64,000 bases of DNA from Pseudomonadota bacterium (GCA_018242295.1 JAFECE010000007.1:186001-250000), one strand, 5' to 3'. Positions 36,677-46,928 are shown, numbered from the stretch's first letter. The notes: generated by a model not told the origin, from the letters alone. Made by a program: numbers and translations.

Positions 36677-39474
36677 CCAATGAAACCTTGAATGAGCTCG
36701 TCCCACCGCCTTACTTCGACAAGCTTGCCGCGCGCCGCGAGCTGACCGGGCATTTCAATGCGAGCATCTCGCCGGCCGATGCGCGCCCCAAGGTACTCGA
36801 CAGCCTGAAGACTATACTGAGGAACGCGCGGGAGTCGGCGCGCACCGCGCTCGAAGCCGATGGAAACGGCAGACGCTGCGCCGCCGGCCTCAGCCTGTTC
36901 CAAGACGAGCTGATCAGACTGATCTACGACTACACGGTCATCCACGTCTACCGCGCCACCAATCCCTCCGACGCCGAGCGCATGGCGATTGTGGCGACCG
37001 GCGGCTACGGGCGCAGCCTTCTCGCGCCGGGCTCCGACATCGATCTCCTGTTTCTGCTTCCCTACAAGCAGACGCCCTGGGGCGAGAGCGTCGCCGAGTA
37101 CATGCTCTATCTGCTCTGGGACTTGGGCTTCAAGGTCGGCCACGCGACACGCACGGTCGAGCAATGTCTGAAACTCGGTCTCGCCGATATCACGATACGC
37201 ACGGCCCTTCTCGATTCCCGGCTCATCCTCGGCGACAAGCAGCTTTTCGCAGAGTTCGAGGATCGCTTCCGCTCGGAGGTCGTCGCGGGCACCGCGCGCC
37301 AGTTCATCGACGCCAAGATGGCCGAGCGCGACGAGCGAACGCGGCGCGCAGGTTCAAGCCGCTACAAAGTCGAGCCGAACATCAAGGACGGCAAAGGTGG
37401 CCTCCGCGACCTCCATACGCTGCAGTGGTTGTCGAAATACATCTTCAACCAGGAGGTCGGCGCCGCCGCCGTAGAAGCCGGGATCTTCACGCCCGAAGAG
37501 GTGCAGACCTTTCGCCGGTGTGAAGATTTTCTCTGGCGCGTGCGCTGCTTCCTGCACTTCCTGACCGGACGCGCCGAAGAAGTCCTGTCGTTCGAAGTAC
37601 AGCCGGCAATGGCGCAAAGCCTCGGCTACACCTCGCGCGACGGTCTGCGCGCCGTCGAGCGCTTCATGAAGCACTACTTCCTCATCGCGAAGGACGTCGG
37701 CGACCTGACGACGATCCTCTGCGGTGCGCTTGAAATGCAGCAGCTGAAGACGTCGCCCGGCTTCAAGCGGCTCCTCAATCCGCTAAGCTGGAAGATGCGG
37801 CGCGAGGTCCGCCAGAAAACCGATTTCCGCATCGATAATGACCGCCTGAACATCGCCGACGCCGATGTCTTCGTTCGCGACCCGGTCAATCTCATCCGCT
37901 TCTTCGCGCAGGCCGCGAATACCGGCGCCTATCTCCATCCCGACGCGATCCGCTTGCTGCGCGGCTCGCTTCGCCTCATCGACGACAAGCTTCGCCATGA
38001 CCCCGAAGCCAACAGCATTTTTCTTTCGCTGTTGACGGCACATGGAAACCCGGAGGCATCCCTCCGCCATATGAACGAAGCCGGCGTGCTCGGCCGCTTC
38101 CTGCCCGAGTTCGGCCGCATCGTCGCGATGATGCAGTTCAACATGTATCATCACTACACGGTTGATGAGCACCTGTTACGCACGCTCGGCAATATCGTCG
38201 CCATCGAACGCGGCGAGCTTGCGGCCGACCTGCCGCTTTCGACGGCCATCTTTTCCTCTATACAGAACCGCCGCGCCCTGCTCGTTGCGGCGTTCCTTCA
38301 TGATATCGGCAAGGGCCGGAAGGAAAGTCACTCGACCGTCGGCGCCCGCATCGCGCGCAAGGTCTGCCCGAGGCTCGGCATGACGGCTGGCGAAACGGAA
38401 CTCGTCGCCTGGCTCATCCAAGAGCACCTGACGATGAGCAATTTCGCGCATTCGCGCGATATCTCCGATCCCGATACGATCCGTGCGTTCGCCAATATCG
38501 TGCAAAGTCCTGAGCGTCTTAAGCTGCTTTTGCTGTTGACCTCCGCCGATATTATGGCCGTCGGTCCCGGCGTCTGGAACGGCTGGAAAGGCCAGCTTCT
38601 CCGCACGCTTTATCATGAAACCGAACCGCTCGTTGCAGGCGGCCACACGCAAGCTCCGCGCGCTGAACGGATCGAACAGGCGCAAGCGGCATTGCGCAAC
38701 GCGCTCTCCGATTGGCCGGCTGACAGCGTCGACAGCTTTATTGAGCGGCACTATCAAAACTATTGGCTCCGCACCGAACTCGCAACGCAAGTCGAGCATG
38801 CGAACGTGGTGCGCGACGCCATGCGCTCGCATACGAAATTCGCGACCGCCATCAAGACCGATGCCTTTACGGCGATAACCGAGCTCACGGTCTTCGCGCC
38901 GAACCACGCGCGGCTTCTCTCGCTCTTCGCCGGCGCCTGTGCTGCGGCAGGCGCCAACATAGCCGGCGCGCACATCACGACGACACGCGACGGTTACGCG
39001 CTCGATACCTTTTTGCTCAATCGCGAATTCCGCGACGACGAAGACGAGCTTCGCCGCGCCCGCCGGATCATCGACACCATCGAGCGTCTGCTGACCGGCA
39101 AAGAGCAGCTTCCCGTTCTGCTTCAGAAGCGGCGCATCGGCTCGCGAGGCGTCGAGGCCTTTACTGTCGAGCCCGAGATCGTCATCAACAACGCGCTCTC
39201 CGATCGCCTGACGGTGCTGGAAATTTCCGGCCGCGACCGCCCCGGCCTCCTATACGAATTGACGTCCGTCCTTTCGGATCTGTCGCTCGACATCGCCTCG
39301 GCGCACGTCACGACATTCGGCGAAAAGGCCGTCGACGTCTTTTATGTGACGGATCTGGTCGGCAAGCAGATCGTCAACGAAACCCGCCAAGCCGCCCTCC
39401 GAGCGCGATTGCAATCCGTTCTCGATCCGCTAACCGAACCTGTGAAGAATACGTCTGAGCCTGCCCGCGCCTGA
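36673..39474 (+). CDS. glnD: Bifunctional uridylyltransferase/uridylyl-removing enzyme GlnD
   Basis: A protein of 933 residues that senses glutamine and modifies PII proteins (GlnB/GlnK). The nucleotidyltransferase site GGYGRSLLAPGSDIDLLF lies at about 110-127. The HD hydrolase domain has FLHDIGKG near residue 541, and two ACT domains fill the end (about 735-810 and 845-920), where glutamine binds. The start is a TTG that overlaps the mutS stop (TTGA), so translation is probably coupled. The target PII genes are not in this window. Confidence 0.97.
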   Translation: MTNETLNELVPPPYFDKLAARRELTGHFNASISPADARPKVLDSLKTILRNARESARTALEADGNGRRCAAGLSLFQDELIRLIYDYTVIHVYRATNPSDAERMAIVATGGYGRSLLAPGSDIDLLFLLPYKQTPWGESVAEYMLYLLWDLGFKVGHATRTVEQCLKLGLADITIRTALLDSRLILGDKQLFAEFEDRFRSEVVAGTARQFIDAKMAERDERTRRAGSSRYKVEPNIKDGKGGLRDLHTLQWLSKYIFNQEVGAAAVEAGIFTPEEVQTFRRCEDFLWRVRCFLHFLTGRAEEVLSFEVQPAMAQSLGYTSRDGLRAVERFMKHYFLIAKDVGDLTTILCGALEMQQLKTSPGFKRLLNPLSWKMRREVRQKTDFRIDNDRLNIADADVFVRDPVNLIRFFAQAANTGAYLHPDAIRLLRGSLRLIDDKLRHDPEANSIFLSLLTAHGNPEASLRHMNEAGVLGRFLPEFGRIVAMMQFNMYHHYTVDEHLLRTLGNIVAIERGELAADLPLSTAIFSSIQNRRALLVAAFLHDIGKGRKESHSTVGARIARKVCPRLGMTAGETELVAWLIQEHLTMSNFAHSRDISDPDTIRAFANIVQSPERLKLLLLLTSADIMAVGPGVWNGWKGQLLRTLYHETEPLVAGGHTQAPRAERIEQAQAALRNALSDWPADSVDSFIERHYQNYWLRTELATQVEHANVVRDAMRSHTKFATAIKTDAFTAITELTVFAPNHARLLSLFAGACAAAGANIAGAHITTTRDGYALDTFLLNREFRDDEDELRRARRIIDTIERLLTGKEQLPVLLQKRRIGSRGVEAFTVEPEIVINNALSDRLTVLEISGRDRPGLLYELTSVLSDLSLDIASAHVTTFGEKAVDVFYVTDLVGKQIVNETRQAALRARLQSVLDPLTEPVKNTSEPARA

Positions 39475-39675
39475 CGAATGCGGCGAATGCCCCGGAATGC
39501 CGAACCGGAAGCCCAAAATGCAACAAACCGGGCGAGACACGGCCGTGACCCGGCGGCCACGCCCCACAAGTGAGGCATTAGGCCATCAAATTGCCGGATG
39601 TTTCCGGCCGTAAGCCGGTTTAAGAGGGCGAAACTTCCGCCTTGGCGCCAAAAGCGAACAGTAAGCTTCCCATCG

Positions 39676-41256
39676 ATGAAACTTTATAAATCGTTCGCGA
39701 CCGTCGGCGGCCTCACCCTCCTCAGCCGAGTCTTCGGCTTCATGCGCGACATCCTGATCGCGGCAACGCTCGGATCGGGATGGGTGGCCGACGCCTTCGT
39801 CGTCGCCTTCCGCTTTCCCAACCTCTTCCGCCGTCTCTTTGGCGAAGGCGCCTTCAACTCCGCCTTCGTCCCGATATTCGCCAAGAAGCTCGAAGGCGAC
39901 GGCAAGGAAGCCGCCCGCCGGTTTGCCGAAGACGCGATGGCGGGCCTCCTCTTCGTGCTGCTGATCGTCACCATCGTCGCCGAACTCGCGATGCCGGTTT
40001 TGATGTACGGCCTGGCGCCGGGCTTCAATGTTACGCCGGAGAAGTTCGATCTCTCCGTGCTGCTGACACGGATCACGATGCCATATCTACTGTGCATGTC
40101 GATCGTCGCCTTGATGTCCGGCGCGCTGAACTCCGTCGGACGCTTTGCCGAAAGCGCCTCCGTCTCGATCGTCCTCAACGGCGCGATGATGATCGCGACG
40201 CTGATCTCGCTATGGCTCGGCTACCGGGCGGGGCCTGAAGCCGGCATCATCCAGGCGTGGGGCGTGTTCGTAGCCGGATTTCTGCAGCTTTTGCTTCTGA
40301 TGTGGGGCATGCACAATGCCGGGATGAAGCTTGCGATCCGTCGTCCAAGCTTGACCCCGGATGTTCGCAAGCTTGTGCGCCTCGGCATCCCCGGCGTCAT
40401 CTCCGGCGGCGTGACGCAGCTCAATATCGCCATTGGCACCGTCATCGCGTCGCTTCAGCCGGGTGCCGTTTCCCATCTCTATTACGCCGATCGGGTCTAC
40501 GAGCTGCCGCTGGCAATCGTCGGCATAGCGATCGGCATCGTGCTCCTGCCCGATGTCGCGCGCCAGTTGAGAAGCGGCAATACGGCGGGCGTCATGGATA
40601 GCCAAAATCGTTCGCTCGAATTCGCGCTGCTGCTGACGATACCGGCGGCATTGGCTCTCGCGGCCATCCCGGTCGATATAACGCGCGTCCTCTTCGAGCG
40701 TGGCGCGTTCAGCGCGGCCGACACCAAAGTCACGGCATCCGTGCTCGCGATTTTTGCCCTTGGCCTCCCCGCATTCGTGATGATCAAGGTCTTCTCACCT
40801 GCTTATTACGCGCGCGAGGACACGAAGACGCCGATGCGCTACGCAACGATCAGTCTCACAGCGAACACCGTCGGCTCGATCGCGTTGTTCTTCCTGTTGC
40901 GCCATCTCGGCATGATGCCCCAGCTCGGCATCGCCATCGCGACGGCCCTCGGCGGCTGGCTCAACGCCTATCTGCTGTGGTCGACCTTGCGGCACCGCGG
41001 CGACTTCATCATCGACGGCCGGCTCAAGCGGAACGTACCCCTAATCCTGTTTTCGAGCGTCGCCATGGTCGTCGCCCTGCTGGGCACGAGCCACGTCCTC
41101 GCACCACACCTCGATCACAGCGGCGGATTCTTCGTCAAGGCATCGTTCCTGGCCGTCGAAATCGGCATCGGGCTGGGCGTCTTCGCGGTTCTGATTTTAG
41201 CGACAGGCGTCATGTCCATCGGCCAGCTCGGCCGTCTGACCCGCCGAGGGAGCTAG
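39676..41256 (+). CDS. murJ: Lipid II flippase MurJ
   Basis: A protein of 526 residues from the ATG at 39676 (MKLYKSFATVGG). The open frame runs 26 codons further back without a likely start. About 14 membrane helices fit the MOP/MviN fold. Family marks are the opening LTLLSRVFGFMRDILIAATLG, AFRFPNLFRRLFGEGAFNSAFVPIF and the central LPLAIVGIAIGIVLLP. It flips lipid II across the inner membrane for peptidoglycan synthesis. The 200-base gap after glnD holds GC-rich inverted repeats but no gene. Confidence 0.96.
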   Translation: MKLYKSFATVGGLTLLSRVFGFMRDILIAATLGSGWVADAFVVAFRFPNLFRRLFGEGAFNSAFVPIFAKKLEGDGKEAARRFAEDAMAGLLFVLLIVTIVAELAMPVLMYGLAPGFNVTPEKFDLSVLLTRITMPYLLCMSIVALMSGALNSVGRFAESASVSIVLNGAMMIATLISLWLGYRAGPEAGIIQAWGVFVAGFLQLLLLMWGMHNAGMKLAIRRPSLTPDVRKLVRLGIPGVISGGVTQLNIAIGTVIASLQPGAVSHLYYADRVYELPLAIVGIAIGIVLLPDVARQLRSGNTAGVMDSQNRSLEFALLLTIPAALALAAIPVDITRVLFERGAFSAADTKVTASVLAIFALGLPAFVMIKVFSPAYYAREDTKTPMRYATISLTANTVGSIALFFLLRHLGMMPQLGIAIATALGGWLNAYLLWSTLRHRGDFIIDGRLKRNVPLILFSSVAMVVALLGTSHVLAPHLDHSGGFFVKASFLAVEIGIGLGVFAVLILATGVMSIGQLGRLTRRGS

Positions 41257-41337
41257 CAAAAGCCGCCGCCACTTGCGCTGCGGCCGCCCGCACGCGATAA
41301 GGCCGCCGGCTTTCTCTTCAACACGGTACGCACACCC

Positions 41338-42375
41338 ATGAAAATCACGCCGCGCGTTTTCTCCGGCATGCAGCCGACAGGCAGCTTGCATCTCGGCAAC
41401 TATCTCGGCGCGATGGTCAACTGGATCAAGATGCAGGAGACGCACGAGTGCATCTATTGCGTCGTCGATCTACATGCGATCACCGTGTGGCAGGACCCTG
41501 CTGAGCTGAGAAACGCGATCCGTCAGGTGACGGCCGCCTACATCGCCGCTGGTCTCGACCCGAAGAAAAGCATCCTTTTCAATCAATCGCAGGTCAGCGC
41601 CCACGCCGAGCTGGCATGGGTCTTCAATTGCGTCGCGCGCCTCGGCTGGCTGAACCGCATGACACAGTTCAAAGAAAAGGCCGGCAAGGATCGCGAGCAG
41701 GCGTCCGTCGGGCTCTACGCCTATCCGAACTTGATGGCGGCCGACATCCTCGCCTACCGCGCGACGCATGTGCCGGTCGGCGAAGACCAGAAGCAGCACC
41801 TGGAGCTTGCCCGCGACATCGCCCAGAAGTTCAACAACGACTTTGCCGCCTCGATCATCGCGGAGGGCTTTGCCGACGGCATTTTCTTCCCGCAGCCCGA
41901 ACCCGTCATCACCGGCGCCTCGACGCGGGTCATGAGTCTGCGCGACGGCTCGAAGAAGATGTCGAAATCCGATCCGTCCGATCTTTCGCGGATCAACATG
42001 ACGGACGATGCCGATACGATCGCCAAGAAGATCCAGAAGGCGAAAACCGATCCCGAGCCGCTCCCGAGCGACGAAGGCGGCTTTGCCGGCCGCCCCGAGG
42101 CGGAAAATCTGATCGGAATTTATGCAACCATCGTCGACAAGCCGGTCGATGCTGTGCTTGCCGAATTCGGCGGCCAGCAATTCTCCGCGTTCAAAAAGGT
42201 GCTGGCCGACGCGCTCGTCGCCAAGATCGAGCCCATCGCCAACGAAATAAAGCGGTTGACGGGCGACCCAGCCGAGATCGATCGCATTCTTGCGGACGGG
42301 TCATCACGGGCGCGCGAAATCGCAACGCCGATCATGGGTAAGGTCAAGGACATCGTCGGTTTCATCCGAAGCTGA
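41338..42375 (+). CDS. trpS: Tryptophanyl-tRNA synthetase
   Basis: A protein of 345 residues, a class I synthetase charging tRNA-Trp. The HIGH-type signature is HLGN at residues 18-21 after SGMQPTGSL, and the KMSKS loop is intact near residue 207 ([10 protein letters not shown]). [15 protein letters not shown] is also typical. It follows murJ after 81 bases, a gap with a loose AAAGCCG/CGGCTTT inverted repeat. Confidence 0.97.
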   Translation: MKITPRVFSGMQPTGSLHLGNYLGAMVNWIKMQETHECIYCVVDLHAITVWQDPAELRNAIRQVTAAYIAAGLDPKKSILFNQSQVSAHAELAWVFNCVARLGWLNRMTQFKEKAGKDREQASVGLYAYPNLMAADILAYRATHVPVGEDQKQHLELARDIAQKFNNDFAASIIAEGFADGIFFPQPEPVITGASTRVMSLRDGSKKMSKSDPSDLSRINMTDDADTIAKKIQKAKTDPEPLPSDEGGFAGRPEAENLIGIYATIVDKPVDAVLAEFGGQQFSAFKKVLADALVAKIEPIANEIKRLTGDPAEIDRILADGSSRAREIATPIMGKVKDIVGFIRS

Positions 42376-42410
42376 CTTAACCCCCACGCTGACCGTTGCA
42401 GCGGGTGCCG

Positions 42411-42932
42411 ATGAATGGCAGCATCGTGTCTATGAAACCGCGCCGCTCATTCGAAGAAGGCCATCGCCGCAAGTTCCTGATCGTCGTTGACGAGAGCCAG
42501 GAAGTCGAAAGTGCGCTCTATTACGCGGCGAGCCGTGTGCAGCGCTCTTCAGGCCTGCTCGTCATGCTCTACGTGATCGAGCCGAGCGAGCTGCAGCATT
42601 GGGCTGGCGTGCACCGGGTGCAGCTGGACGAAGAGACGACCAAGGCAAAGGCGCTGTTCCGGCTTTTCCGGCGCAAGCTCGCCCACGCGGGTTTCGAGAA
42701 CGTCGAGGCCGAAGACGTCATTCGCGAAGGCCGGACCGCTGAGGAGATTAACCAGCTCATTGCCGAAGATGAGGATATTGCGATCCTCGTCCTCGGCGCC
42801 TCGATCGACGCGAAAGGCCCTGGACCACTCGTCGCGTCCCTTGCGACGGCACGCGCCGCAGGCGGCTTCGCGGTGCCGGTGACGGTCGTCCCGGGACAAC
42901 TTTCCCTCGCGGAAATCAAGGCCTTGGCCTAA
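42411..42932 (+). CDS. Universal stress protein family (UspA-like)
   Basis: A protein of 173 residues from the ATG at 42411; ATG at 42432 is nearly as good. It has the Usp fold: KFLIVVDESQEVESALYYAASR at the first strand and helix, LVMLYVIEPSE, and a late LVLGASIDAKGPGPL segment. The ATP-binding G-x2-G-x9-G-S/T pattern is not clearly met, so it may be a non-ATP-binding member. The function is general stress-related and unspecific. It lies between trpS and nfu, as in related genomes. Confidence 0.85.
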   Translation: MNGSIVSMKPRRSFEEGHRRKFLIVVDESQEVESALYYAASRVQRSSGLLVMLYVIEPSELQHWAGVHRVQLDEETTKAKALFRLFRRKLAHAGFENVEAEDVIREGRTAEEINQLIAEDEDIAILVLGASIDAKGPGPLVASLATARAAGGFAVPVTVVPGQLSLAEIKALA

Positions 42933-43057
42933 ATTGCCCCACCTGGGTGCCGGAGCCGATATCTCGACACGAGCAGCCATCCTACCTATATTTGAAGCGT
43001 TCTAATCCTATTCCGCGCAGGATGGCGCGCTGGAACCGACCGCGAAATGAGGCACCC

Positions 43058-43612
43058 ATGTTTATCCAGACGGAAGCCACGCCCAATCCGGCGACGCTGA
43101 AATTTATCCCGGGACGGGATGTGCTCGCCGACGGCACCGCCGATTTCCGCACGAAGACCGATGCGGCCACTTCCCCGCTCGCGACCCGCCTTTTCGCGAT
43201 CGAAGGCGTTGCCGGCGTGTTTCTTGGCTCGGACTTCATTTCGATCACCAAGGGCGACATCGAGTGGCAGCACCTGAAGCCGATGGTGCTTGGTGCCATC
43301 ATGGAACACTACATGTCGGGCGCCCCCATTTCCGAAGGCGAAGATGCCAACGACAGCGCCGCGGAAAGCTATGCTCCCGAGGACGAAGCGACCGTCGCGA
43401 CGATCAAGGAATTGCTCGAAACACGCGTTCGCCCCGCCGTTGCCCAGGATGGCGGCGACATCACGTTTTCAAGCTTCCGCGATGGCGTCGTCTATCTCCA
43501 CATGCGCGGCGCGTGCTCCGGCTGCCCGAGTTCGACAGCCACCCTCCGGCACGGCATCGAAAACCTGCTGAAGCACTTCTGCCCCGATGTGCAGGCGGTG
43601 CAGCCGGTCTAA
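43058..43612 (+). CDS. Nfu-type iron-sulfur cluster carrier
   Basis: A protein of 184 residues from the ATG at 43058 ([16 protein letters not shown]), which is the exact start of the mitochondrial-type Nfu N-terminal domain. The C-terminal NifU domain carries the cluster-binding pair C153-x-x-C156 in [13 protein letters not shown]. It delivers 4Fe-4S clusters to client proteins; MiaB, encoded at 46968, is a known type of client. Closely matches mitochondrial NFU1 in layout. A terminator-like hairpin follows. Confidence 0.93.
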   Translation: MFIQTEATPNPATLKFIPGRDVLADGTADFRTKTDAATSPLATRLFAIEGVAGVFLGSDFISITKGDIEWQHLKPMVLGAIMEHYMSGAPISEGEDANDSAAESYAPEDEATVATIKELLETRVRPAVAQDGGDITFSSFRDGVVYLHMRGACSGCPSSTATLRHGIENLLKHFCPDVQAVQPV

Positions 43613-43630
43613 GGCCTCAAATATTCCCCA

Positions 43631-43654
43631 GAACCCCGCCCCGGCGGGGTTCTT
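43631..43654 (+). terminator. Terminator-like hairpin after nfu
   Basis: GAACCCCG (43631-43638) pairs with CGGGGTTC (43645-43652) around a CG-rich loop and runs into TTCGT. It lies 18 bases after the nfu stop and 32 bases before the nitroreductase gene. The T tract is short, so termination may be partial. Confidence 0.5.
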
Positions 43655-43685
43655 CGTATCTGGCCCCCGAAACTCGCGAGAAAAA

Positions 43686-44276
43686 ATGGCCGAGCCGCTC
43701 GATAGTGCTGCAATCGACCAATTGTTCGATAAGGCTCGAACCAACAACAAATGGCAGCCGCGCGAGGTGCCCGACGCGCTCCTCCGCCAGATCGTCGAGC
43801 ATATGCGATGGGCCCCGACGAGCGCCAACTGCTCGCCTGCACGCTTCGTTTTCGTCAAGTCGCCTGAAGCCAAAGCGCGGCTGAAGCCGCATCTGAGCGC
43901 GGGAAATGTGGATAAGACAATGGCCGCACCGGTAACGGCCATTGTTGGCTACGATCTGAATTTCTACGAAGCGCTGCCGAGGCTCTACCCGCCCGCTGAC
44001 GCCAGAAGCTGGTTCGCGGGCAAAAAGCAGCACGCCGATACAACCGCCTTTCGCAATGGGTCGCTTCAGGGCGGATATTTCATCCTGGCAGCCCGCGCGC
44101 TCGGGCTCGACTGCGGCCCGATGTCAGGCTTCCAGAATGCTGGCGTAGACGCCGAGTTCTTTACCGGAAGTGAAATTAAGTCGAATTTCCTCTGTAATCT
44201 GGGCTACGGGGATCCGGCGGGGGTCTATCCCCGCTCACCACGATTTGACTTCGACGAAATCGCCTCGATCATTTAA
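43686..44276 (+). CDS. Nitroreductase family protein, RutE/malonic semialdehyde reductase-like
   Basis: A protein of 196 residues from the ATG at 43686. The FMN-binding marks are [23 protein letters not shown] (about 41-63) and [12 protein letters not shown] (about 144-155). The [10 protein letters not shown] form and the total length fit the RutE/HadB-like group, which reduces malonic semialdehyde to 3-hydroxypropionate. No rut genes are nearby, so the substrate here is open. It sits between nfu and tsaB. Confidence 0.82.
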   Translation: MAEPLDSAAIDQLFDKARTNNKWQPREVPDALLRQIVEHMRWAPTSANCSPARFVFVKSPEAKARLKPHLSAGNVDKTMAAPVTAIVGYDLNFYEALPRLYPPADARSWFAGKKQHADTTAFRNGSLQGGYFILAARALGLDCGPMSGFQNAGVDAEFFTGSEIKSNFLCNLGYGDPAGVYPRSPRFDFDEIASII

Positions 44277-44290
44277 AAGCTCCGCCTGGA

Positions 44291-44989
44291 ATGAATATTC
44301 TATCGCTCGACACGTGTTTTGATGCCTGCTCGGCTGCGTCGGGTCGGGGGCTTCGTTCCCTGACACCTGGCATTTCCTTCAGCTTCGAGCCTATGCAAAC
44401 GGGGCACGCTGAGCGTCTGCTGCCGATGATCGAAACGGTCATGGCGGAAGCGGGCCTCGATTTCAAAGCGCTCGACCGCATCGCTGTCACGTACGGACCC
44501 GGGACGTTTACCGGCACGCGCATTTGCGTCTCCGCTGCCCGCGCGCTCGCCCTCGCAACTGGCGCACAGTTCGTCACACTTTCAAGCCTCCGATTGATGG
44601 CGATGAGCGCGCGCATTCCCACCGCTCCGACGAAACGCATCGCCATCGCAACCGACGCGCGGAGGAGCGAGGTCTATGTCGAAGTCTTCGATCGCCACAC
44701 GATGCAAACGGTCGTCGAAGCGCAATGCGCGGCAATCCCGGCCGCCGCCAAGTTGCTGGGTTCCGGCCCGATCGTCATCGCGGGTTCGGGCGCCGAGCAA
44801 CTCGCTGCCGAAGCCAATCTCCAGGACCTCGAGGCGACAGCAATCCTGCCCGATCTCCTGCCCGACGCGCTCGATATGCTGTTTCCCGCCTGCGAACTTC
44901 CGCTGACAGAGATGGTGAAACCGCTCTACCTGCGAGCACCCGATGCGAAGCCGCCCGCGCCGAGCCCATTTCTCGGAGCTAGGGCATGA
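44291..44989 (+). CDS. tsaB: tRNA t6A synthesis protein TsaB
   Basis: A protein of 232 residues related to TsaD but without the metal-binding histidines. TsaB scaffolds TsaD in t6A formation on tRNA. The opening ILSLDTCFDACSAA, HAERLLPMIETVMAEAGL and the GPGTFTGTRI loop (about 73-82) are the family core. Its end overlaps rimI by four bases (ATGA), a very common pairing. Confidence 0.94.
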   Translation: MNILSLDTCFDACSAASGRGLRSLTPGISFSFEPMQTGHAERLLPMIETVMAEAGLDFKALDRIAVTYGPGTFTGTRICVSAARALALATGAQFVTLSSLRLMAMSARIPTAPTKRIAIATDARRSEVYVEVFDRHTMQTVVEAQCAAIPAAAKLLGSGPIVIAGSGAEQLAAEANLQDLEATAILPDLLPDALDMLFPACELPLTEMVKPLYLRAPDAKPPAPSPFLGARA

Positions 44990-45495
44990 CGAATGTCACG
45001 CCGTTCCGGAATTTGCGGCATGCAAGCATGCTGTGGGCGGCGCCCGATCGAGCCGAAGAAATTGCGGCTCTCCACACCAAACTCTTCGACCCGCCGTGGG
45101 ATGCGGCCGCGATCAAATCCCTTCTCGAACATCCCGCCGCCACCTCCCTGATCGCCGTCGCGGGAGGACAGAAGAAATCGGTCATCGCCTTCGTGATCGG
45201 CCAGCTCGCCGCCGACGAAGCAGAGATCCTGTCGATCGGCGTCTCGCCCGACTGGCAGCGCGTGGGCCTTGCGACCGGCCTTCTCGAAGGCCTGTCCCGT
45301 GCGGCGCGGCGCGGCGGCGCCAAGCGCATTTTCCTCGAGGTTGCAGAGGACAATACAGCGGGCCTGGCGCTCTATCGTAAGCTCGGATTTGTCGAAGCCG
45401 GGCGGCGAAAGCGCTATTATGAGCGCCCGGGCAGCACCCGCGTTGATGCTTTGACGCTTGTTCTGACACTCGAAGAGTCTGAACAACCAGCCTGA
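44986..45495 (+). CDS. rimI: Ribosomal protein S18 alanine N-acetyltransferase RimI-like
   Basis: A protein of 169 residues with a GNAT fold. The acetyl-CoA loop is in VSPDWQRVGLATGLLEGL (about 86-103), and ALYRKLGFVEAGRRKRYYE near residue 128 is the typical RimI end. In E. coli RimI acetylates the N-terminus of S18. Translation is coupled to tsaB by the four-base overlap. The N-terminal 25 residues are longer than in E. coli RimI. Confidence 0.9.
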   Translation: MTNVTPFRNLRHASMLWAAPDRAEEIAALHTKLFDPPWDAAAIKSLLEHPAATSLIAVAGGQKKSVIAFVIGQLAADEAEILSIGVSPDWQRVGLATGLLEGLSRAARRGGAKRIFLEVAEDNTAGLALYRKLGFVEAGRRKRYYERPGSTRVDALTLVLTLEESEQPA

Positions 45496-45585
45496 TATGG
45501 ACGTTCGGCCTTGTCACTGCCTATAAGGCGCCCATACTCCGGCGACGAAGAATAGTCGCCCTTAAGCCAAAAGCCTAACACCGCC

Positions 45586-46041
45586 ATGACCCTGCAGTCC
45601 GCGAAATCCGAGACATCCATCGAATCGCGATGCGCGGAATGCGGTCTGCGGATGACGGGCCAAAGGCGCGTCATCGCTCGGGTGTTGTCCTCCGCCACCG
45701 ATCATCCCGACGTCGAGGAAGTGCATCGGCGCGCCCACGCGATCGATTCGCGAATTTCGCTCTCGACGGTCTACCGCACGCTCAAGCTTTTCGCTGGGAA
45801 GGGCATATTGGAGCGGCACGATTTCGGCCACGGCCGCGGGCGCTACGAGGCGGCGCCGCGCGAGCATCACGATCACCTCGTCGATATCGAGAGCGGGCGC
45901 GTCATTGAGTTCTCGAACTCCGACATCGAGGCCTTGCAGGAGCGCATCGCGCACGAACTCGGTTTCGAGCTTGTCGGCCATCGCTTGGAACTCTATGGGG
46001 TCCCTCTGGCAAAGAAAAAATCTTCAAGCCGGAGAGGCTAG
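45586..46041 (+). CDS. fur: Fur family metal regulator (Fur/Mur type)
   Basis: A protein of 151 residues. The winged helix is clear: LRMTGQRRVIARVLSSA (21-37), STVYRTLKLF (60-69) as recognition helix, and GRYEAAPREHHDH with the metal-site HHDH at 94-97. The C-terminal CxxC structural zinc pair of E. coli Fur is absent. In alphaproteobacteria this form often answers to manganese (Mur) rather than iron. The usual rhizobial position is here, between rimI and the acyltransferase. Iron versus manganese cannot be decided from sequence alone. A small GGCGAC/GTCGCC hairpin lies just upstream (45541-45560). Confidence 0.9.
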   Translation: MTLQSAKSETSIESRCAECGLRMTGQRRVIARVLSSATDHPDVEEVHRRAHAIDSRISLSTVYRTLKLFAGKGILERHDFGHGRGRYEAAPREHHDHLVDIESGRVIEFSNSDIEALQERIAHELGFELVGHRLELYGVPLAKKKSSSRRG

Positions 46042-46049
46042 CGAACCCC

Positions 46050-46928
46050 ATGGCAACCGGCTCACTTCGCGCCTCGGCCGTGCTCGCAGCATTTCTCTGC
46101 TTCACGCTGCCGTTGATGCCGGTGCAGGCCCTGCTGCTGAAAACGTCGCCCAAGGCCGCGCGGCGCTTTCCTAATTGGTATCATCGCCAGGTCTGCCGCA
46201 TCCTCGGAATTTCGCTCGAGATCGACGGCGCCGTCGTCGCCAACACACCTGTGCTGCTCGTTTGCAATCACACGTCGTGGCTCGATATTCCCGTACTCTC
46301 GGCTCTGGCGCCGGTTTCCTTCGTTGCCAAGCTCGAAGTCGGCGGCTGGCCTTTCGTCTCCGCCTTGGCGAAGCTCCAGCGATCGGTGTTCGTCGATCGG
46401 ACGCGGCGGCAGGCAACCGGCGATGCCGCAGCCGAAATCATGACGCGGCTGAAGCAGGGCGACACGATCGTGCTGTTCGCCGAAGGAACGTCGAGCGACG
46501 GCAATCGCGTACTGCCCTTCAAAACCTCCCTCTTCGGCGCGGTTTCGGGCGAAGGCGCACAGGAGCCGCAAGTCGTCGTCCAGACGGCCGCGGTCGTCTA
46601 CACACACGTCCGCGGCATTCCATTGACCCGCGCCGACCGGCCGCGCATCGGCTGGTATGGCGACATGGAAATGACGTCGCACGCATGGGGTGTCCTTCGA
46701 TCTGGCCCGATTACCGTTACCATTAAGGTGGGCCCGCCCGTTCCCTTGCGCGATTTCCGGGATCGCAAGGATCTGGCACTCAAAACCGAACGCGAAATCC
46801 GCTCAGCCGTCATCGGCATCCTGCGCGGCCGCCCCGGCGACCCCGGCCTGGTCCCGGTCGAACCGTCCGAGGAAAGCCGCCGGAGAAAGCTCGCTTTGCC
46901 GCAGGTCCGCAGCGAGAAATGGACATAA
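46050..46928 (+). CDS. olsA: Lysophospholipid acyltransferase, probably OlsA
   Basis: A protein of 292 residues of the PlsC/LPLAT family. An N-terminal membrane helix (about 5-27) is followed by the acyltransferase motif NHTSWLD (about 72-78), with H and D as catalytic pair, and the substrate motif FAEGTSSDG (about 145-153). Position next to miaB and phoH matches olsA of S. meliloti as I recall, which adds the second acyl chain to lyso-ornithine lipid. OlsA can also act on lysophosphatidic acid, so a general PlsC role is the alternative. olsB is 15 kb upstream. Confidence 0.8.
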   Translation: MATGSLRASAVLAAFLCFTLPLMPVQALLLKTSPKAARRFPNWYHRQVCRILGISLEIDGAVVANTPVLLVCNHTSWLDIPVLSALAPVSFVAKLEVGGWPFVSALAKLQRSVFVDRTRRQATGDAAAEIMTRLKQGDTIVLFAEGTSSDGNRVLPFKTSLFGAVSGEGAQEPQVVVQTAAVVYTHVRGIPLTRADRPRIGWYGDMEMTSHAWGVLRSGPITVTIKVGPPVPLRDFRDRKDLALKTEREIRSAVIGILRGRPGDPGLVPVEPSEESRRRKLALPQVRSEKWT

